From assembly GCF_000144405.1 (NCBI RefSeq), contig NC_014371.1, positions 434,001 through 498,000 on the forward strand: a stretch of DNA of 64,000 bases. Direction: 5' to 3'. Positions within the stretch are counted from its first letter, which is position 1. Each line of letters opens with the position of its first letter. The DNA comes from Prevotella melaninogenica ATCC 25845 (lineage in GTDB: Bacteria > Bacteroidota > Bacteroidia > Bacteroidales > Bacteroidaceae). The notes beneath the pieces are model-generated. The model was not told where the DNA came from, made no database searches, and was given only the letters and a program-made list of their open reading frames with translations. A program made the translations under genes and the position numbers. Below, in pieces: positions 54,540 through 63,640 of this stretch.

Positions 54540-55589
54540 ATGATAAACTTACAAAATCTAATTAGAACAAATATTAGAGAACTCATCTCTTGCGCTGAAA
54601 CAAAAGCTGAAGAGAATGTAAGGGATTCTCAACATATTATGCTTGATGCTAATGAAAATCCATATAACAAACCTTTTAACCGCTATCCTTTTGACGATCA
54701 GATAGAGTTGAAGGAAGAACTTGCCAAACTAAAAGGTGTTAGAACTAAGGAGATTTTCTTAAGCAATGGCTCTACAGAAGCGATAGACATGTGCTATCGT
54801 ATCTTCTGTCAGCCAAAGGTTGATAACGTTGTTGCGATAGAGCCGACCTGTGAACTATACAGACGTTACGCATACTTGAATGATATAGAATATCGTTCTA
54901 CACTTTTAGATGATGATTTTCAGTTAAATGCAGCAGAACTTCTCAAGGCTTGTGACAAGCATACAAAGTTAGTATGGCTTTGCTCTCCTAATACGCCAAG
55001 CGGCAATTTGCTGAATGTTGAAGAAGTTGAGAAGGTATTGAAAGGATTTGATGGTATTGTTGTTATTGATGAGGCTTATGCTGATTTCACACGTCTGCAA
55101 ACCTTTCGAGAGCGTTTGTCAGAATTCCCTAATATGATAGTGCTCAACACTTTCTCTAAGGCATGGGCAAGTGCTGCTATCCGTTTAGGTGTAGTTTATG
55201 CACAAGAAGCTATTATAAGTATCTTCAACAAGGTGAGTAGTCCTTACCATATCAGTCAACTGACACAAGAACAAGGACTTGATGCTCTTAAGCATCGCTA
55301 TGATATTGAAGATTGGATAAAGATACTCTTGTTAGAGCGGAAACGTATGATTCTTGCCTTCGAGAGTTTAGCTTGTTGTGAGAAAGTCTATCCATCGAAT
55401 GCCAATTTCTTCTTAGCAAAGATGAAAGATGCACAAAGTGTGTATGACTATCTGTGTGAAAAAGGTATCCATGTTAGGGAATGCTCTAACATTTCGTTAT
55501 GCGGTAATTGCTTACGTATAACAATTGGTTCCAAGGCTGAAAACGCAGAAATCCTTGGATTACTTAGATGTTATAAGCCAACAAAATAG
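54540..55589 (+). CDS. hisC: Histidinol-phosphate aminotransferase
   Basis: This fold-type I PLP enzyme of histidine synthesis has 349 residues. Motifs are LDANENPYN at the N-terminus, LSNGSTEAIDM, SPNTPSGN, VVIDEAYADF, the PLP lysine in NTFSKAWASAAIRLG (near 206) and RITIGSKAEN. No other his gene is in the window, so here it is outside a his operon. It begins 51 bases after the methyltransferase gene and may be co-transcribed with it. Confidence 0.92.
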   Translation: MINLQNLIRTNIRELISCAETKAEENVRDSQHIMLDANENPYNKPFNRYPFDDQIELKEELAKLKGVRTKEIFLSNGSTEAIDMCYRIFCQPKVDNVVAIEPTCELYRRYAYLNDIEYRSTLLDDDFQLNAAELLKACDKHTKLVWLCSPNTPSGNLLNVEEVEKVLKGFDGIVVIDEAYADFTRLQTFRERLSEFPNMIVLNTFSKAWASAAIRLGVVYAQEAIISIFNKVSSPYHISQLTQEQGLDALKHRYDIEDWIKILLLERKRMILAFESLACCEKVYPSNANFFLAKMKDAQSVYDYLCEKGIHVRECSNISLCGNCLRITIGSKAENAEILGLLRCYKPTK

Positions 55590-55598
55590 TCTTAAAGT

Positions 55599-55638
55599 CT
55601 ATAAGTTGATGTTGCTTTATTACAGCATCAACTTATAG
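55599..55638. terminator. Terminator-like hairpin after hisC
   Basis: CTATAAGTTGATGTTGC / CAGCATCAACTTATAG, a stem of about 16 bp. It lacks a strong T run. Confidence 0.65.
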
Positions 55639-55768
55639 ATAATCAAATACTTTTGTTTAGTATTATACGATAAGACGTCTTCGTATAAGTAATTTAGCAA
55701 TGTCTTGTTTATTTCATGGTGACTATAAGATATGGCTCTAATGCCTTTTTAGGATAGTGTGGAGGCTC

Positions 55769-55812
55769 AGCACCAATGGTGCGGATGGTTAACACCAATG
55801 GTGCGGATGGTT
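55769..55812 (+). repeat. 22-bp palindromic tandem repeat, family 2, site 3
   Basis: Two nearly identical units: GCACCAATGGTGCGGATGGT and ACACCAATGGTGCGGATGGT. It touches the stop codon of the converging yggS-type gene. Confidence 0.8.
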
Positions 55813-56482
55813 AATAAATACGTGGACCAAAGATAGTCGTACCCACACGAACCATTGTTGAGCGACATTCCACGGCTATATCATAGTCATGACTCATACC
55901 CCATGAACGCTCTTTGAATTCAGGGTCATCAGCAAAATACTTTGCCTTCAATTCGTCAAAGAGGTCGGCTGCCAACATCATCTCCTTTTTAATCTGATTG
56001 CGGTCATCTACATTTGATGCCATCATCATTAAACCTGAGATGTGTACATTCTTAAGTTCCTTCCATTCACCGCCTTCCAATAGCTCACGACAAGCATCAG
56101 GAGTGAAGCCATACTTTGTTTCCTCTTCTGCAATATGGAGTTCAAGAAGAACGTTGATGATACGGTTGAACTTCGCAGCTTGCTTATTGATTTCCTTTAA
56201 AAGCTTCAAAGAGTCAACAGCTTCAACTATAGAGATATAGGGAGCAATATATTTCACTTTATTGGTTTGTAGATGACCAATAAAGTGCCATTCTATATCC
56301 TTTGGGAGTGTTTCAACCTTACGAGATAGTTCCTGCACCTGACTCTCGCCAAAGATGCGCTGCCCTTCACGATAAGCCACTTCCAAATATTCGTTAGGGT
56401 GAAACTTACTGATGGCAACCAACTTCACACCATCAGGAAGATTCCCAAGCACTTCGTGTAAATTATTTGCTACATCATACAT
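55811..56482 (-). CDS. YggS-family PLP homeostasis protein
   Basis: This is a PLP-binding, alanine-racemase-fold protein without known catalysis that buffers PLP. In 223 residues, PLP lysine is in VKLVAISKFHPNEY (about Lys26), followed by FGESQVQEL, WHFIGHLQTNKVKYI, GLMMMAS and the C-terminal MSHDYDIAVECRSTMVRVGTTIFG (SMGMS-like site). It lies 33 bases downstream of the DUF4494 gene. Confidence 0.93.
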   Translation of the reverse strand: MYDVANNLHEVLGNLPDGVKLVAISKFHPNEYLEVAYREGQRIFGESQVQELSRKVETLPKDIEWHFIGHLQTNKVKYIAPYISIVEAVDSLKLLKEINKQAAKFNRIINVLLELHIAEEETKYGFTPDACRELLEGGEWKELKNVHISGLMMMASNVDDRNQIKKEMMLAADLFDELKAKYFADDPEFKERSWGMSHDYDIAVECRSTMVRVGTTIFGPRIY

Positions 56483-56515
56483 AACTGTAAGTTTCTTTCT
56501 TGTCTATTAATTAAT

Positions 56516-56995
56516 TTACTTCTCGAATTCTGGCTTATCGTTTTTCTTCCCAGCACGATGTTCAAAGACATCCATAACCTTTGTTTCAGTGATAGCTGCA
56601 ATCTCGTAATCGATCATAGTAGAACCCATCACCTCGTCTACATGCTTAACAGCACCGCTTACAGAATGTGCCTGAACAAGATATGTTACTGAAGTACGCT
56701 TTTCCTTATCTGTCTTTTCATCCAATGTTATGAAAGAAAGCTTTGCCTTAAACCACTTGTCGTCAGTATCAATATCGCTAAAGAAAATCTCACCGAATGG
56801 TGCTGGGGAAATGGCTTTTACGTCAAACTCACCGCTAACATAGTGTGACATTTCCTCTGTGATAAACTCCTCAGCCTCAGAGAAACTGAATGCATCAACC
56901 ACATACTGTTCAATGACTTTCTTGTTCTGACCATCTTCCATGGTCTTGTCATATCTAACTCGTGTCTCAAACCAAGTGCTTGTTCTACTTCTCAT
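56516..56995 (-). CDS. DUF4494-type protein
   Basis: The 159-residue protein has no signal or membrane segment. It begins with MRSRTSTWFETRVRYDK and contains TYLVQAHSVSGAVKHVDEV. DUF4494 is a Bacteroidetes family often beside the YggS gene, and the order here (DUF4494 then yggS) fits. Function unknown. The -7 box TACTTTTG at 57086-57079 is divergent to the aminotransferase promoter. Confidence 0.85.
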   Translation of the reverse strand: MRSRTSTWFETRVRYDKTMEDGQNKKVIEQYVVDAFSFSEAEEFITEEMSHYVSGEFDVKAISPAPFGEIFFSDIDTDDKWFKAKLSFITLDEKTDKEKRTSVTYLVQAHSVSGAVKHVDEVMGSTMIDYEIAAITETKVMDVFEHRAGKKNDKPEFEK

Positions 56996-57078
56996 AATTA
57001 TTCTTTAAGTTTTAAGCCCTGCTTTTCAGCTATCAAATAAAGACAAAATGAAGAGCAATAGGCGGTTTTATAGGTGTG

Positions 57079-57086
57079 CAAAAGTA
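57079..57086 (-). promoter_or_regulatory. -7 element for DUF4494-yggS
   Basis: TACTTTTG followed by CA on the minus strand, 83 bases before the start. Confidence 0.55.
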
Positions 57087-57139
57087 GTAAAAAATCTGCG
57101 TTAATCAGCTAAAAGTGCGGTTAAAATAAAAAAAATGTC

Positions 57140-57147
57140 TATCTTTG
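57140..57147 (+). promoter_or_regulatory. -7 element for the aminotransferase
   Basis: TATCTTTG; it excludes translation from an in-frame TTG at 57145 and supports the ATG at 57220. Confidence 0.65.
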
Positions 57148-57219
57148 CATCATAGTAAAGAATATAAGAGCAGATATCTTCTACTCTCATTCATTATCGG
57201 GAGAATAAATAAAGTCATT

Positions 57220-58425
57220 ATGCCGGAAATATCAGTTCGTGGACTTGAAATGCCGGAGTCACCTATTAGAAAACTGGCTCCACTTGCCGTTGCAGCAAAG
57301 AAACGTGGTATTAAAGTTTACCATTTGAATATCGGTCAACCTGATCTTCCAACACCGCAATGCGGACTGGACGCTCTGAAGAAGATTGATCGTAAACTTT
57401 TAGAGTACTCACCATCTCAAGGCTATCTTTCTTATAGAGAAAAACTCTGTGACTTTTACGAGAAGTTCAACATAAACGTCACACCAGACGATATCATCAT
57501 TACTGCTGGTGGTTCTGAAGCCGTGCTGTATTCTTTTATGGCATGTCTAAATCCTGGAGATGAAATCATCGTTCCAGAGCCTGCATATGCTAATTATATG
57601 GCATTTGCTATATCAGCTGGTGCAAAGATAAAGACGATTGCAACCTCTATAGAAGAAGGATTTGCACTGCCTAAGGTTGAGAAGTTTGAGGAACTTATCA
57701 ACGAGAAGACACGTGCTATCATGATATGTAATCCAAACAACCCTACTGGTTATCTGTATACAAGAAGGGAGATGAATCAGATTCGTGACCTCGTTAAGAA
57801 GTACGATCTTTATCTCTTCTCGGATGAGGTTTATCGTGAGTATATCTATACAGGCTCGCCTTATATCTCTGCAATGCACTTACAGGGAATTGAGAATAAT
57901 ACGGTTCTTATTGATTCTGTGTCAAAGCGTTACAGTGAGTGTGGTATTCGTATTGGTGCATTGATAACAAAGAATGAAGAGATACGTAAGGCTGTAATGA
58001 AGTTCTGTCAGGCACGTCTCTCTCCCCCACTGATTGGTCAGATTGTTGCTGAAGCAAGTCTTGATGCACCTGCTTCTTACTATCGTGATGTCTATGATGA
58101 GTATGTGGAGCGTCGTAAATGTCTTATTGACGGACTGAATCGCATTCCAGGCGTTTACTCTCCTATCCCTATGGGAGCCTTTTATACTGTAGCTAAACTC
58201 CCTGTTGACGACTCAGATAAGTTCTGTCGTTGGTGTTTGGAGGAGTTTAATTATGAAGGTGAAACGATAATGATGGCTCCAGCCAGTGGCTTCTATACAA
58301 CGCCAGGTGCTGGACATAACCAAGTTCGTATTGCTTACGTACTTAAACGTGAAGATTTACAGCGTGCTTTGATTGTTCTTCAAAAAGCTTTGGAGGCATA
58401 TCCAGGACGTGTAGATGAAGAGTAA
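57220..58425 (+). CDS. PLP-dependent class I/II aminotransferase
   Basis: The 401-residue fold-type I enzyme starts with MPEISVRGLEMPESPIRKLAP. It contains HLNIGQPDLPTP, ITAGGSEAVLYS, ICNPNNPTGYLYT, LFSDEVYREYIY, the PLP lysine in DSVSKRYSECGIRIG (near 240) and the C-terminal GHNQVRIAY arginine. It resembles AspC/AAT-like enzymes, but the N-terminus differs from classical aspartate aminotransferases, so the substrate remains open. Confidence 0.88.
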   Translation: MPEISVRGLEMPESPIRKLAPLAVAAKKRGIKVYHLNIGQPDLPTPQCGLDALKKIDRKLLEYSPSQGYLSYREKLCDFYEKFNINVTPDDIIITAGGSEAVLYSFMACLNPGDEIIVPEPAYANYMAFAISAGAKIKTIATSIEEGFALPKVEKFEELINEKTRAIMICNPNNPTGYLYTRREMNQIRDLVKKYDLYLFSDEVYREYIYTGSPYISAMHLQGIENNTVLIDSVSKRYSECGIRIGALITKNEEIRKAVMKFCQARLSPPLIGQIVAEASLDAPASYYRDVYDEYVERRKCLIDGLNRIPGVYSPIPMGAFYTVAKLPVDDSDKFCRWCLEEFNYEGETIMMAPASGFYTTPGAGHNQVRIAYVLKREDLQRALIVLQKALEAYPGRVDEE

Positions 58426-58435
58426 AGTCTGTTTA

Positions 58436-58708
58436 TAATTCACAATTCATAGTTCATAATTCATAATTATGATTACTGATATTTGTTTTCGTTAATCCCT
58501 TTCTCAATTTTATTTAGGAGAGTATTATAGGTTGACGATAGGCAAATAACTGTAAGCAAGGAATAAAAATAAGCTTGTATAATTAATATATTGAAATAGA
58601 ATATACTCATACAGAATGAAGGTAATCATAATTATGAATTATGAATTTTGAATTCTGAATTAAAGAAGTAATCATAATTATGAATTATGGATTATGAATT
58701 ATAAATTA
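58436..58708. repeat. AT-rich inverted-repeat element, family 4
   Basis: The left part (58436-58477) has AATTCATAATTATGATTAC and the right part carries its inverse twice: TAATCATAATTATGAATTA at 58623 and 58669. Between them are about 145 bases without a frame. It fills the gap between the aminotransferase and the LolE-like gene. It could be a MITE remnant. Confidence 0.6.
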
Positions 58709-58713
58709 AAATA

Positions 58714-59961
58714 ATGAACTATCCGCTTTTTATTGCTCGTAAAATATATAACGGAGGAGACAAGACACGAAAGGTGTCGAAGCCTGCTATTACTATTGCT
58801 ACTATTGGTGTAGCAATCGGTTTGGCTGTAATGATTGTGTCTGTATGTGTTGTATTGGGTTTTAAGCATACTATCCGTGATAAGATGGTGGGCTTTGGAA
58901 GTCATATAACTGTAGCCAACTTCCTTACATTGCAGGGCTCTGAGCAATATCCAATAGCAGTAAACGATTCACTTATAAAGGAACTCAAGGCGGTACCAGG
59001 TGTAAAGCATGTGCAGCGTTATGCGTATACACAGGGCATATTAAAGACCGATAATGATTTCTTAGGTGTTATGTTGAAAGGTGTTGGACCAGACTTTGAT
59101 ACTACCTTTATACATAATAATATGGTAGAGGGAAGTCTCCCCCATTTCTCTGCTACAGAGAATCAACAGAAGTTAGTTATCTCCAAAACGATTGCTGACA
59201 AACTTAACCTGAAGGTAGGACAACGTCTTTTTGCCTACTTTATTAACGATCAAGGTGTTCGAACACGTAAGTTTACTATCGCAGGTATCTATGAAACAAA
59301 TATGAAGCAGTTTGATTCGCAGATTTGTTTCACTGATTTATATACAGCTAATAAGCTAAATGGATGGGAAGCAGACCAATGTAGCGGAGTGGAATTACTT
59401 GTTAATGACTTCTCACAACTAAATAATATAACTCTTCGCGTACTTAATAAAGTGAAGAATACGACTGACCATTACGGAGAAACTTACTCTGCAGAGAATA
59501 TTATAGATCAAAATCCGCAGATATTCTCTTGGCTTGATTTAATGGACTTAAACGTATGGATTATTCTTGCACTTATGGTAGCGGTTGCTGGTGTTACGAT
59601 GATATCAGGTCTATTGATTATCATTCTCGAACGTACTCAGATGATTGGTATTTTAAAGGCACTTGGTTCACGTAATCGTCAGATACGTCATATCTTCCTT
59701 TGGTTTGCTACCTTTATTATTGGTAGAGGTCTGCTTATTGGTAACCTTATTGGATTTGGTATTATCTTCTTGCAGAAGTGGACTGGACTTATAAAGCTCG
59801 ATCCACAAACTTATTATGTAAGTACGGTACCAGTAGAAGTCAACCTTCCACTTATCATTGCTCTTAACCTCGCGACATTGTTGGTATGTGTTGCAGTTCT
59901 GATTGCACCAAGCTATCTTATAAGTCGCATTCATCCAGCTAAGTCAATGCACTACGAGTAA
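58714..59961 (+). CDS. LolE/LolC-like ABC transporter permease
   Basis: The 415-residue protein has one N-terminal membrane segment (about 24-48), a large periplasmic MacB-like domain (about 50-270), and three C-terminal segments (about 277-305, 325-348, 375-398). The motif TMISGLLIIILERTQMIGIL with KALGSRNRQIRHIF is the FtsX/LolE coupling region, and HPAKSMHYE ends the protein. Lol permeases release lipoproteins from the inner membrane. The ATPase partner is not adjacent, so the role is inferred from the family. Confidence 0.85.
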   Translation: MNYPLFIARKIYNGGDKTRKVSKPAITIATIGVAIGLAVMIVSVCVVLGFKHTIRDKMVGFGSHITVANFLTLQGSEQYPIAVNDSLIKELKAVPGVKHVQRYAYTQGILKTDNDFLGVMLKGVGPDFDTTFIHNNMVEGSLPHFSATENQQKLVISKTIADKLNLKVGQRLFAYFINDQGVRTRKFTIAGIYETNMKQFDSQICFTDLYTANKLNGWEADQCSGVELLVNDFSQLNNITLRVLNKVKNTTDHYGETYSAENIIDQNPQIFSWLDLMDLNVWIILALMVAVAGVTMISGLLIIILERTQMIGILKALGSRNRQIRHIFLWFATFIIGRGLLIGNLIGFGIIFLQKWTGLIKLDPQTYYVSTVPVEVNLPLIIALNLATLLVCVAVLIAPSYLISRIHPAKSMHYE

Positions 59962-59981
59962 TAACATTTATCCCCTTCAGA

Positions 59982-60701
59982 ATGAAAGCTATGAAAAGGA
60001 ATCGAGTGGTTATCTATATTTCTGTTGTTACGGAGATTATTTTGGTTGTACTCTGTGTTATTAAATATATCCCTGTATATAACATCTATATAGGAAAGCT
60101 GAGGGCTAAGGATCTAATTGAAAGATTAGAAACTTATAAAAAACAGCACGGAGAATATCCAGAAACTTTGAAGCCTATAGGCTTTCCAAAGGCTGAAATA
60201 GGTGAGTATGTGGAGTATAAAGGTACTTGTTATTATTATATAAGACAAAGTGAGTGTGACTTTGATTTGGAAATTGGAGGTGGCAAGGACTCCCCTACTT
60301 ACTATTCACTTGCCGAAAAATGGGTTAGTGTCAACAGGGCTGAATTTATCAAACAGCTTACAGAACCACTTTATAAAAAATATCTATTAGCAGAGTCTTC
60401 AAATAAACTCACAACCTCAGTACGTAGCAACGTTACAAAAAGTGAGAAGGAAAACATTCCTTTCTTTAACTACACAACAGCAGACAGCATAATTTTTATT
60501 AAAAAGTTTTTTGACAAGAAACATATTGCTTCAAAGGGCTTTGCTTTAGTTGACGTTAAAACTAAAAGAATAAAGCCTATTGGATATTGGACTATATTTA
60601 CTTACAACGGAAAGAGTTATCAAGTTTCTTATGACAAAGATTCATCTAAAGGACAAATTTTATCACGTCTTTACTTGCGGGCTATATGCGGTTACGAGTA
60701 A
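59982..60701 (+). CDS. Hypothetical anchored protein
   Basis: The 239-residue protein has one membrane segment near the N-terminus (about 9-31) followed by RAKDLIERLETYKKQHGEYPETL, a stretch like the beginning of pilin-like or type II secretion pseudopilins after the anchor. The rest is Lys- and Tyr-rich without a known domain. It follows the permease gene by 20 bases. The start could also be the fourth codon. Confidence 0.6.
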   Translation: MKAMKRNRVVIYISVVTEIILVVLCVIKYIPVYNIYIGKLRAKDLIERLETYKKQHGEYPETLKPIGFPKAEIGEYVEYKGTCYYYIRQSECDFDLEIGGGKDSPTYYSLAEKWVSVNRAEFIKQLTEPLYKKYLLAESSNKLTTSVRSNVTKSEKENIPFFNYTTADSIIFIKKFFDKKHIASKGFALVDVKTKRIKPIGYWTIFTYNGKSYQVSYDKDSSKGQILSRLYLRAICGYE

Positions 60702-61134
60702 ATTAGGTCTATTAACTATCTTATCTTTGATGGTATTTTCTTGTACGCTTAGAAAGCCAACTGAAGTGAAGAAGCATAGAACTGATATTAGCTTTATTAA
60801 TAACCGAGATATTCATTTTGATATCTTGAAGGTGGCTTGCGATTCCTGTTTTCCTATTCACGATATTGGTTATCGTGTATGTGTCAAGTTATCCGCCGAC
60901 GAGGATAGCCTTATAAGAACTATTAAGAAAGAACAATGGATGCAACTTTTGCAGAATTCGGCAACTGATTATGCAGCCAATGCCTTGTTATATTCCCTTT
61001 ACAATCGTGATGCAATAGTTTTATTAGCCCATAGAGACATCGAAGATTGGAGGATGTCTATGAAGGAAGATGATATAAATTACTGGAAAGGTAATCTGCG
61101 GTTTTGTAAAGAAAATTATAAGATTGAAAAATAA
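60631..61134 (+). CDS. Hypothetical lipoprotein overlapping the preceding gene
   Basis: From the ATG at 60631 it has 167 residues and overlaps the previous frame by 71 bases. A hydrophobic stretch ends in LSLMVFSC (Cys38), a plausible lipobox, though the basic region in front of it is unusually long. The frame opens 51 bases earlier at another ATG. No domain was recognised. It may work with the anchored protein upstream. Confidence 0.55.
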   Translation: MTKIHLKDKFYHVFTCGLYAVTSKLGLLTILSLMVFSCTLRKPTEVKKHRTDISFINNRDIHFDILKVACDSCFPIHDIGYRVCVKLSADEDSLIRTIKKEQWMQLLQNSATDYAANALLYSLYNRDAIVLLAHRDIEDWRMSMKEDDINYWKGNLRFCKENYKIEK

Positions 61135-61156
61135 TTAAGGCTTACTTCGATTTGAA

Positions 61157-61235
61157 TTAAGGTTTAATTGAGGTTCAAAAGGGCGTTAATTGAAGCCTTA
61201 CTAACGCCCTTTAAGAGTCCTATTAAGCACCTTTT
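61157..61235 (-). repeat. Dispersed intergenic repeat family 1, copy e
   Basis: On the minus strand: AAAAGGTGCTTAATAGGACT, TTAAAGGGCGTTAGTAAGG and AACGCCCTTTTGAACC. It lies between converging genes, 23 bases after a stop codon. A family 2 array follows at 61404. Confidence 0.75.
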
Positions 61236-61403
61236 CTTATACAAGTTTGTAATCGTTTGATATGCTTTTAGTTACAAAGGTAATTGAAAATGCTATTTTC
61301 TTATCGTTTTAAGGTATAATATAAGAAAAGTATGTAAACTTTTTTCCAATCCTTGTTGTGGTAATTTTAGAGTAAAAATATTACTTATAAGTTTTATGTT
61401 GTA

Positions 61404-61476
61404 GCTTAGCACACGTCGTGCTATTGGTAAGCACCAATGGTGCGAACGGTAAACACGAATGGTGCGAGTGCTAAAT
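61404..61476 (+). repeat. 22-bp palindromic tandem repeat, family 2, site 4
   Basis: Three units: GCACACGTCGTGCTATTGGT, AAGCACCAATGGTGCGAACG and AAACACGAATGGTGCGAGTG. Confidence 0.75.
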
Positions 61477-61535
61477 ACTTTATATAAAGTTAGCGCAGTG
61501 GAATCTTTTTAGGTATTAATTCCTATGATAGACAC

Positions 61536-61961
61536 CTAAAGTTTATTGGGAGAAAACAGCTCTCCTTCTAAACCAACAATAGCGTCAATGCTTATCTTCT
61601 TTCTATCTTTCAATATAATGATACGCTCATTGGTACGAATAGCCTTAACAATGCCTGTAGTCGTAAGATAATGTCCACCTGCCTTACGTCCATCGGGCTG
61701 GAAAAAGGTAATAGAGATAGTTGGCTCTTCTTCTAAATGAGAGGAAAGAATTGAGAGCTTTCGGTCCATCAATTGACGGTCGTCTTCCATCATCTCAATC
61801 TTAGGACTTGTCTGTCGGGCAGTCTCTGCAATCGCTGCACCATAACCAGTGAGGGCAGCAAAAGGAGCAAATTGAGCAGCACGGTTATACAGACTCATCT
61901 GCGGATGCCGCTTTGAGACGTGACGAGGAAGGTGAATAATATCGTCGTAATTATCTGTCAT
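61536..61961 (-). CDS. YolD-like protein partner of the Y-family polymerase
   Basis: The 141-residue protein has HVSKRHPQMSLYNRAAQFAPFAALTGYG, the characteristic YolD-like N-terminus, and a beta-rich C-terminal half (GGHYLTTTGIVKAIR, IIILKDRKKISIDAI). YolD proteins accompany UvrX/ImpB-type polymerases in Firmicutes, and the arrangement is the same here. The start overlaps the polymerase stop in ATGA. Confidence 0.8.
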   Translation of the reverse strand: MTDNYDDIIHLPRHVSKRHPQMSLYNRAAQFAPFAALTGYGAAIAETARQTSPKIEMMEDDRQLMDRKLSILSSHLEEEPTISITFFQPDGRKAGGHYLTTTGIVKAIRTNERIIILKDRKKISIDAIVGLEGELFSPNKL

Positions 61962-63478
61962 GCTTTATGTCCTCCTATCTGTTTATTACGCTCCTTTGCC
62001 GTCGAACCTTCATCAAAGTTTAAACCACGAAGCAAAGAGTTCTTACCAAACTTGTTCTTGATATTAATAATGGTTTCTTGTATCTTTCGTTCACGTGCTA
62101 ACGCTGCTTCTTCAATCTGCTTCTCTTTCTTTACAGCCTCATAATCGGTGAACATATCAAGCTCGACTGGCTTGGAGGCTCGCTGTCTCATCTGCTCCTC
62201 ACTGATAACGTGATTGGTTGATATATTTAATCTTCTAACCAATAAGCGTTTATCAACAATCTCATCATAAAGTGCAAGGATAGCCTTTCCTATCAGTCGA
62301 GAGGAAGATGTAAAGCGGTGGAGATTGGCTGTTCCGTGAGCACTCTTAGGTACTTTTCGTCCGTACCAGTCTACAGAAACAGGACCAGTATAATCCTTTC
62401 CTGCAGGGGAAGTAAGGCTTTCACGGTCGTAACCAACATACAGAACAAGTTGGTCAGACACACAACGTTTCTCAACTAAGTCTAATGCAATAGCATCAGC
62501 CATCTCTTGTACGACAACCCTTGCCTTACGAAAACTATAAGCCTCTTGGAGAACTTGACCACTACTCATCGAACTATGCTCTGGTCGATAAGCCTTAACC
62601 ATCTCCATCGTACAAGACTCCCACCCCCAAGCATGGTCGATAAGTAATTCGGCATTCACGCCAAAGAGCTTATAAAGTAGTTCCTCTTGATGGATAGAAC
62701 AACGTGCAATCTTACCCATTGTGTCAATTCCATAGGAATAAAGACGCTGTGCAATGCCTCTTCCTACACGCCAAAAGTCGGTGAGTGGACGGTGGTCCCA
62801 TAGTTTATCACGATAACTTTTCTCATCCAGTTCGGCAATACGTACACCATCTTTGTCGGCAGGTATGTGCTTTGCAACAATGTCCATCGCTACTTTACAA
62901 AGGTACATATTCGTTCCTATGCCTGCTGTTGCAGTGATACCAGTCTCACGTAAGACATCACGTATCATCTTCATTGCTAACTCGTGGGCAGTCATACGAT
63001 AGCTGGAGAGGTAAGCTGTAGCATCGATAAAGACCTCATCAATGGAGTAAACATGTATGTCTTCTGGGGCAATATAGCGCAGGTAAATATTGTAAATCTT
63101 TGCGCTATGCTTGATATAATGCGACATACGGGGGATTGCCGTAAGATAATCAACAGCCCAATCAGGATGTTGTTCGAGTTCTTTCGCGTTGTATGATTTT
63201 CCTGTAAGTGCTTTTCCTGCTAAGAAACAACGTTCCTCATTAACCTCTCTCAAGCGTTGTATCACTTCAAAAAGACGTGCACGGCCAGGAATTCCGTGTG
63301 CCTTCAGAGATGGTGAGACGGCAAGACAAATAGTCTTTTCTGTTCTTCCTTTATCCGCTACAACCAAGTTGGTTGTCATTGGGTCAAGTCCACGCTCTAC
63401 ACATTCAACACTGGCATAGAACGATTTAAGGTCTATGGCAATGTAAGTCTTAGTAGATGGTTTTCTTGATGAAGACAT
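61958..63478 (-). CDS. Y-family DNA polymerase (UmuC/DinB/UvrX-like)
   Basis: This translesion DNA polymerase has 506 residues. The palm motifs are AIDLKSFYASVECVERGLDP at the N-terminus and YSIDEVFIDATAYL (catalytic Asp-Glu, about 141-154). TAGIGTNMYLCKVAMDIVAKH and an HhH region (DFWRVGRGIAQRLYSYGI) follow. A little-finger domain and a C-terminal extension rich in Lys and Arg complete it. No obvious beta-clamp motif or LexA box was seen. Operonic with the YolD-like gene by a four-base overlap. Confidence 0.92.
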   Translation of the reverse strand: MSSSRKPSTKTYIAIDLKSFYASVECVERGLDPMTTNLVVADKGRTEKTICLAVSPSLKAHGIPGRARLFEVIQRLREVNEERCFLAGKALTGKSYNAKELEQHPDWAVDYLTAIPRMSHYIKHSAKIYNIYLRYIAPEDIHVYSIDEVFIDATAYLSSYRMTAHELAMKMIRDVLRETGITATAGIGTNMYLCKVAMDIVAKHIPADKDGVRIAELDEKSYRDKLWDHRPLTDFWRVGRGIAQRLYSYGIDTMGKIARCSIHQEELLYKLFGVNAELLIDHAWGWESCTMEMVKAYRPEHSSMSSGQVLQEAYSFRKARVVVQEMADAIALDLVEKRCVSDQLVLYVGYDRESLTSPAGKDYTGPVSVDWYGRKVPKSAHGTANLHRFTSSSRLIGKAILALYDEIVDKRLLVRRLNISTNHVISEEQMRQRASKPVELDMFTDYEAVKKEKQIEEAALARERKIQETIINIKNKFGKNSLLRGLNFDEGSTAKERNKQIGGHKA

Positions 63479-63640
63479 TTTGAAGAAGGAATAAGTGTTT
63501 GAAAGTTTTATAGAATAGTATTACAGGAATCAAAAGACAACGAAAGAGAATTAGTGAAGTTAAGCATCAATTCTCCGTTACAGATAAATTAGAAGCGTAT
63601 CTTACTTCACTAACTCTCTCTAAAATCCTTTTTTCAGCTT

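Noticed and set aside
55769..55812. CRISPR or VNTR minisatellite within a gene
   Set aside because: Only two 22-bp units, no spacers, and outside coding sequence.
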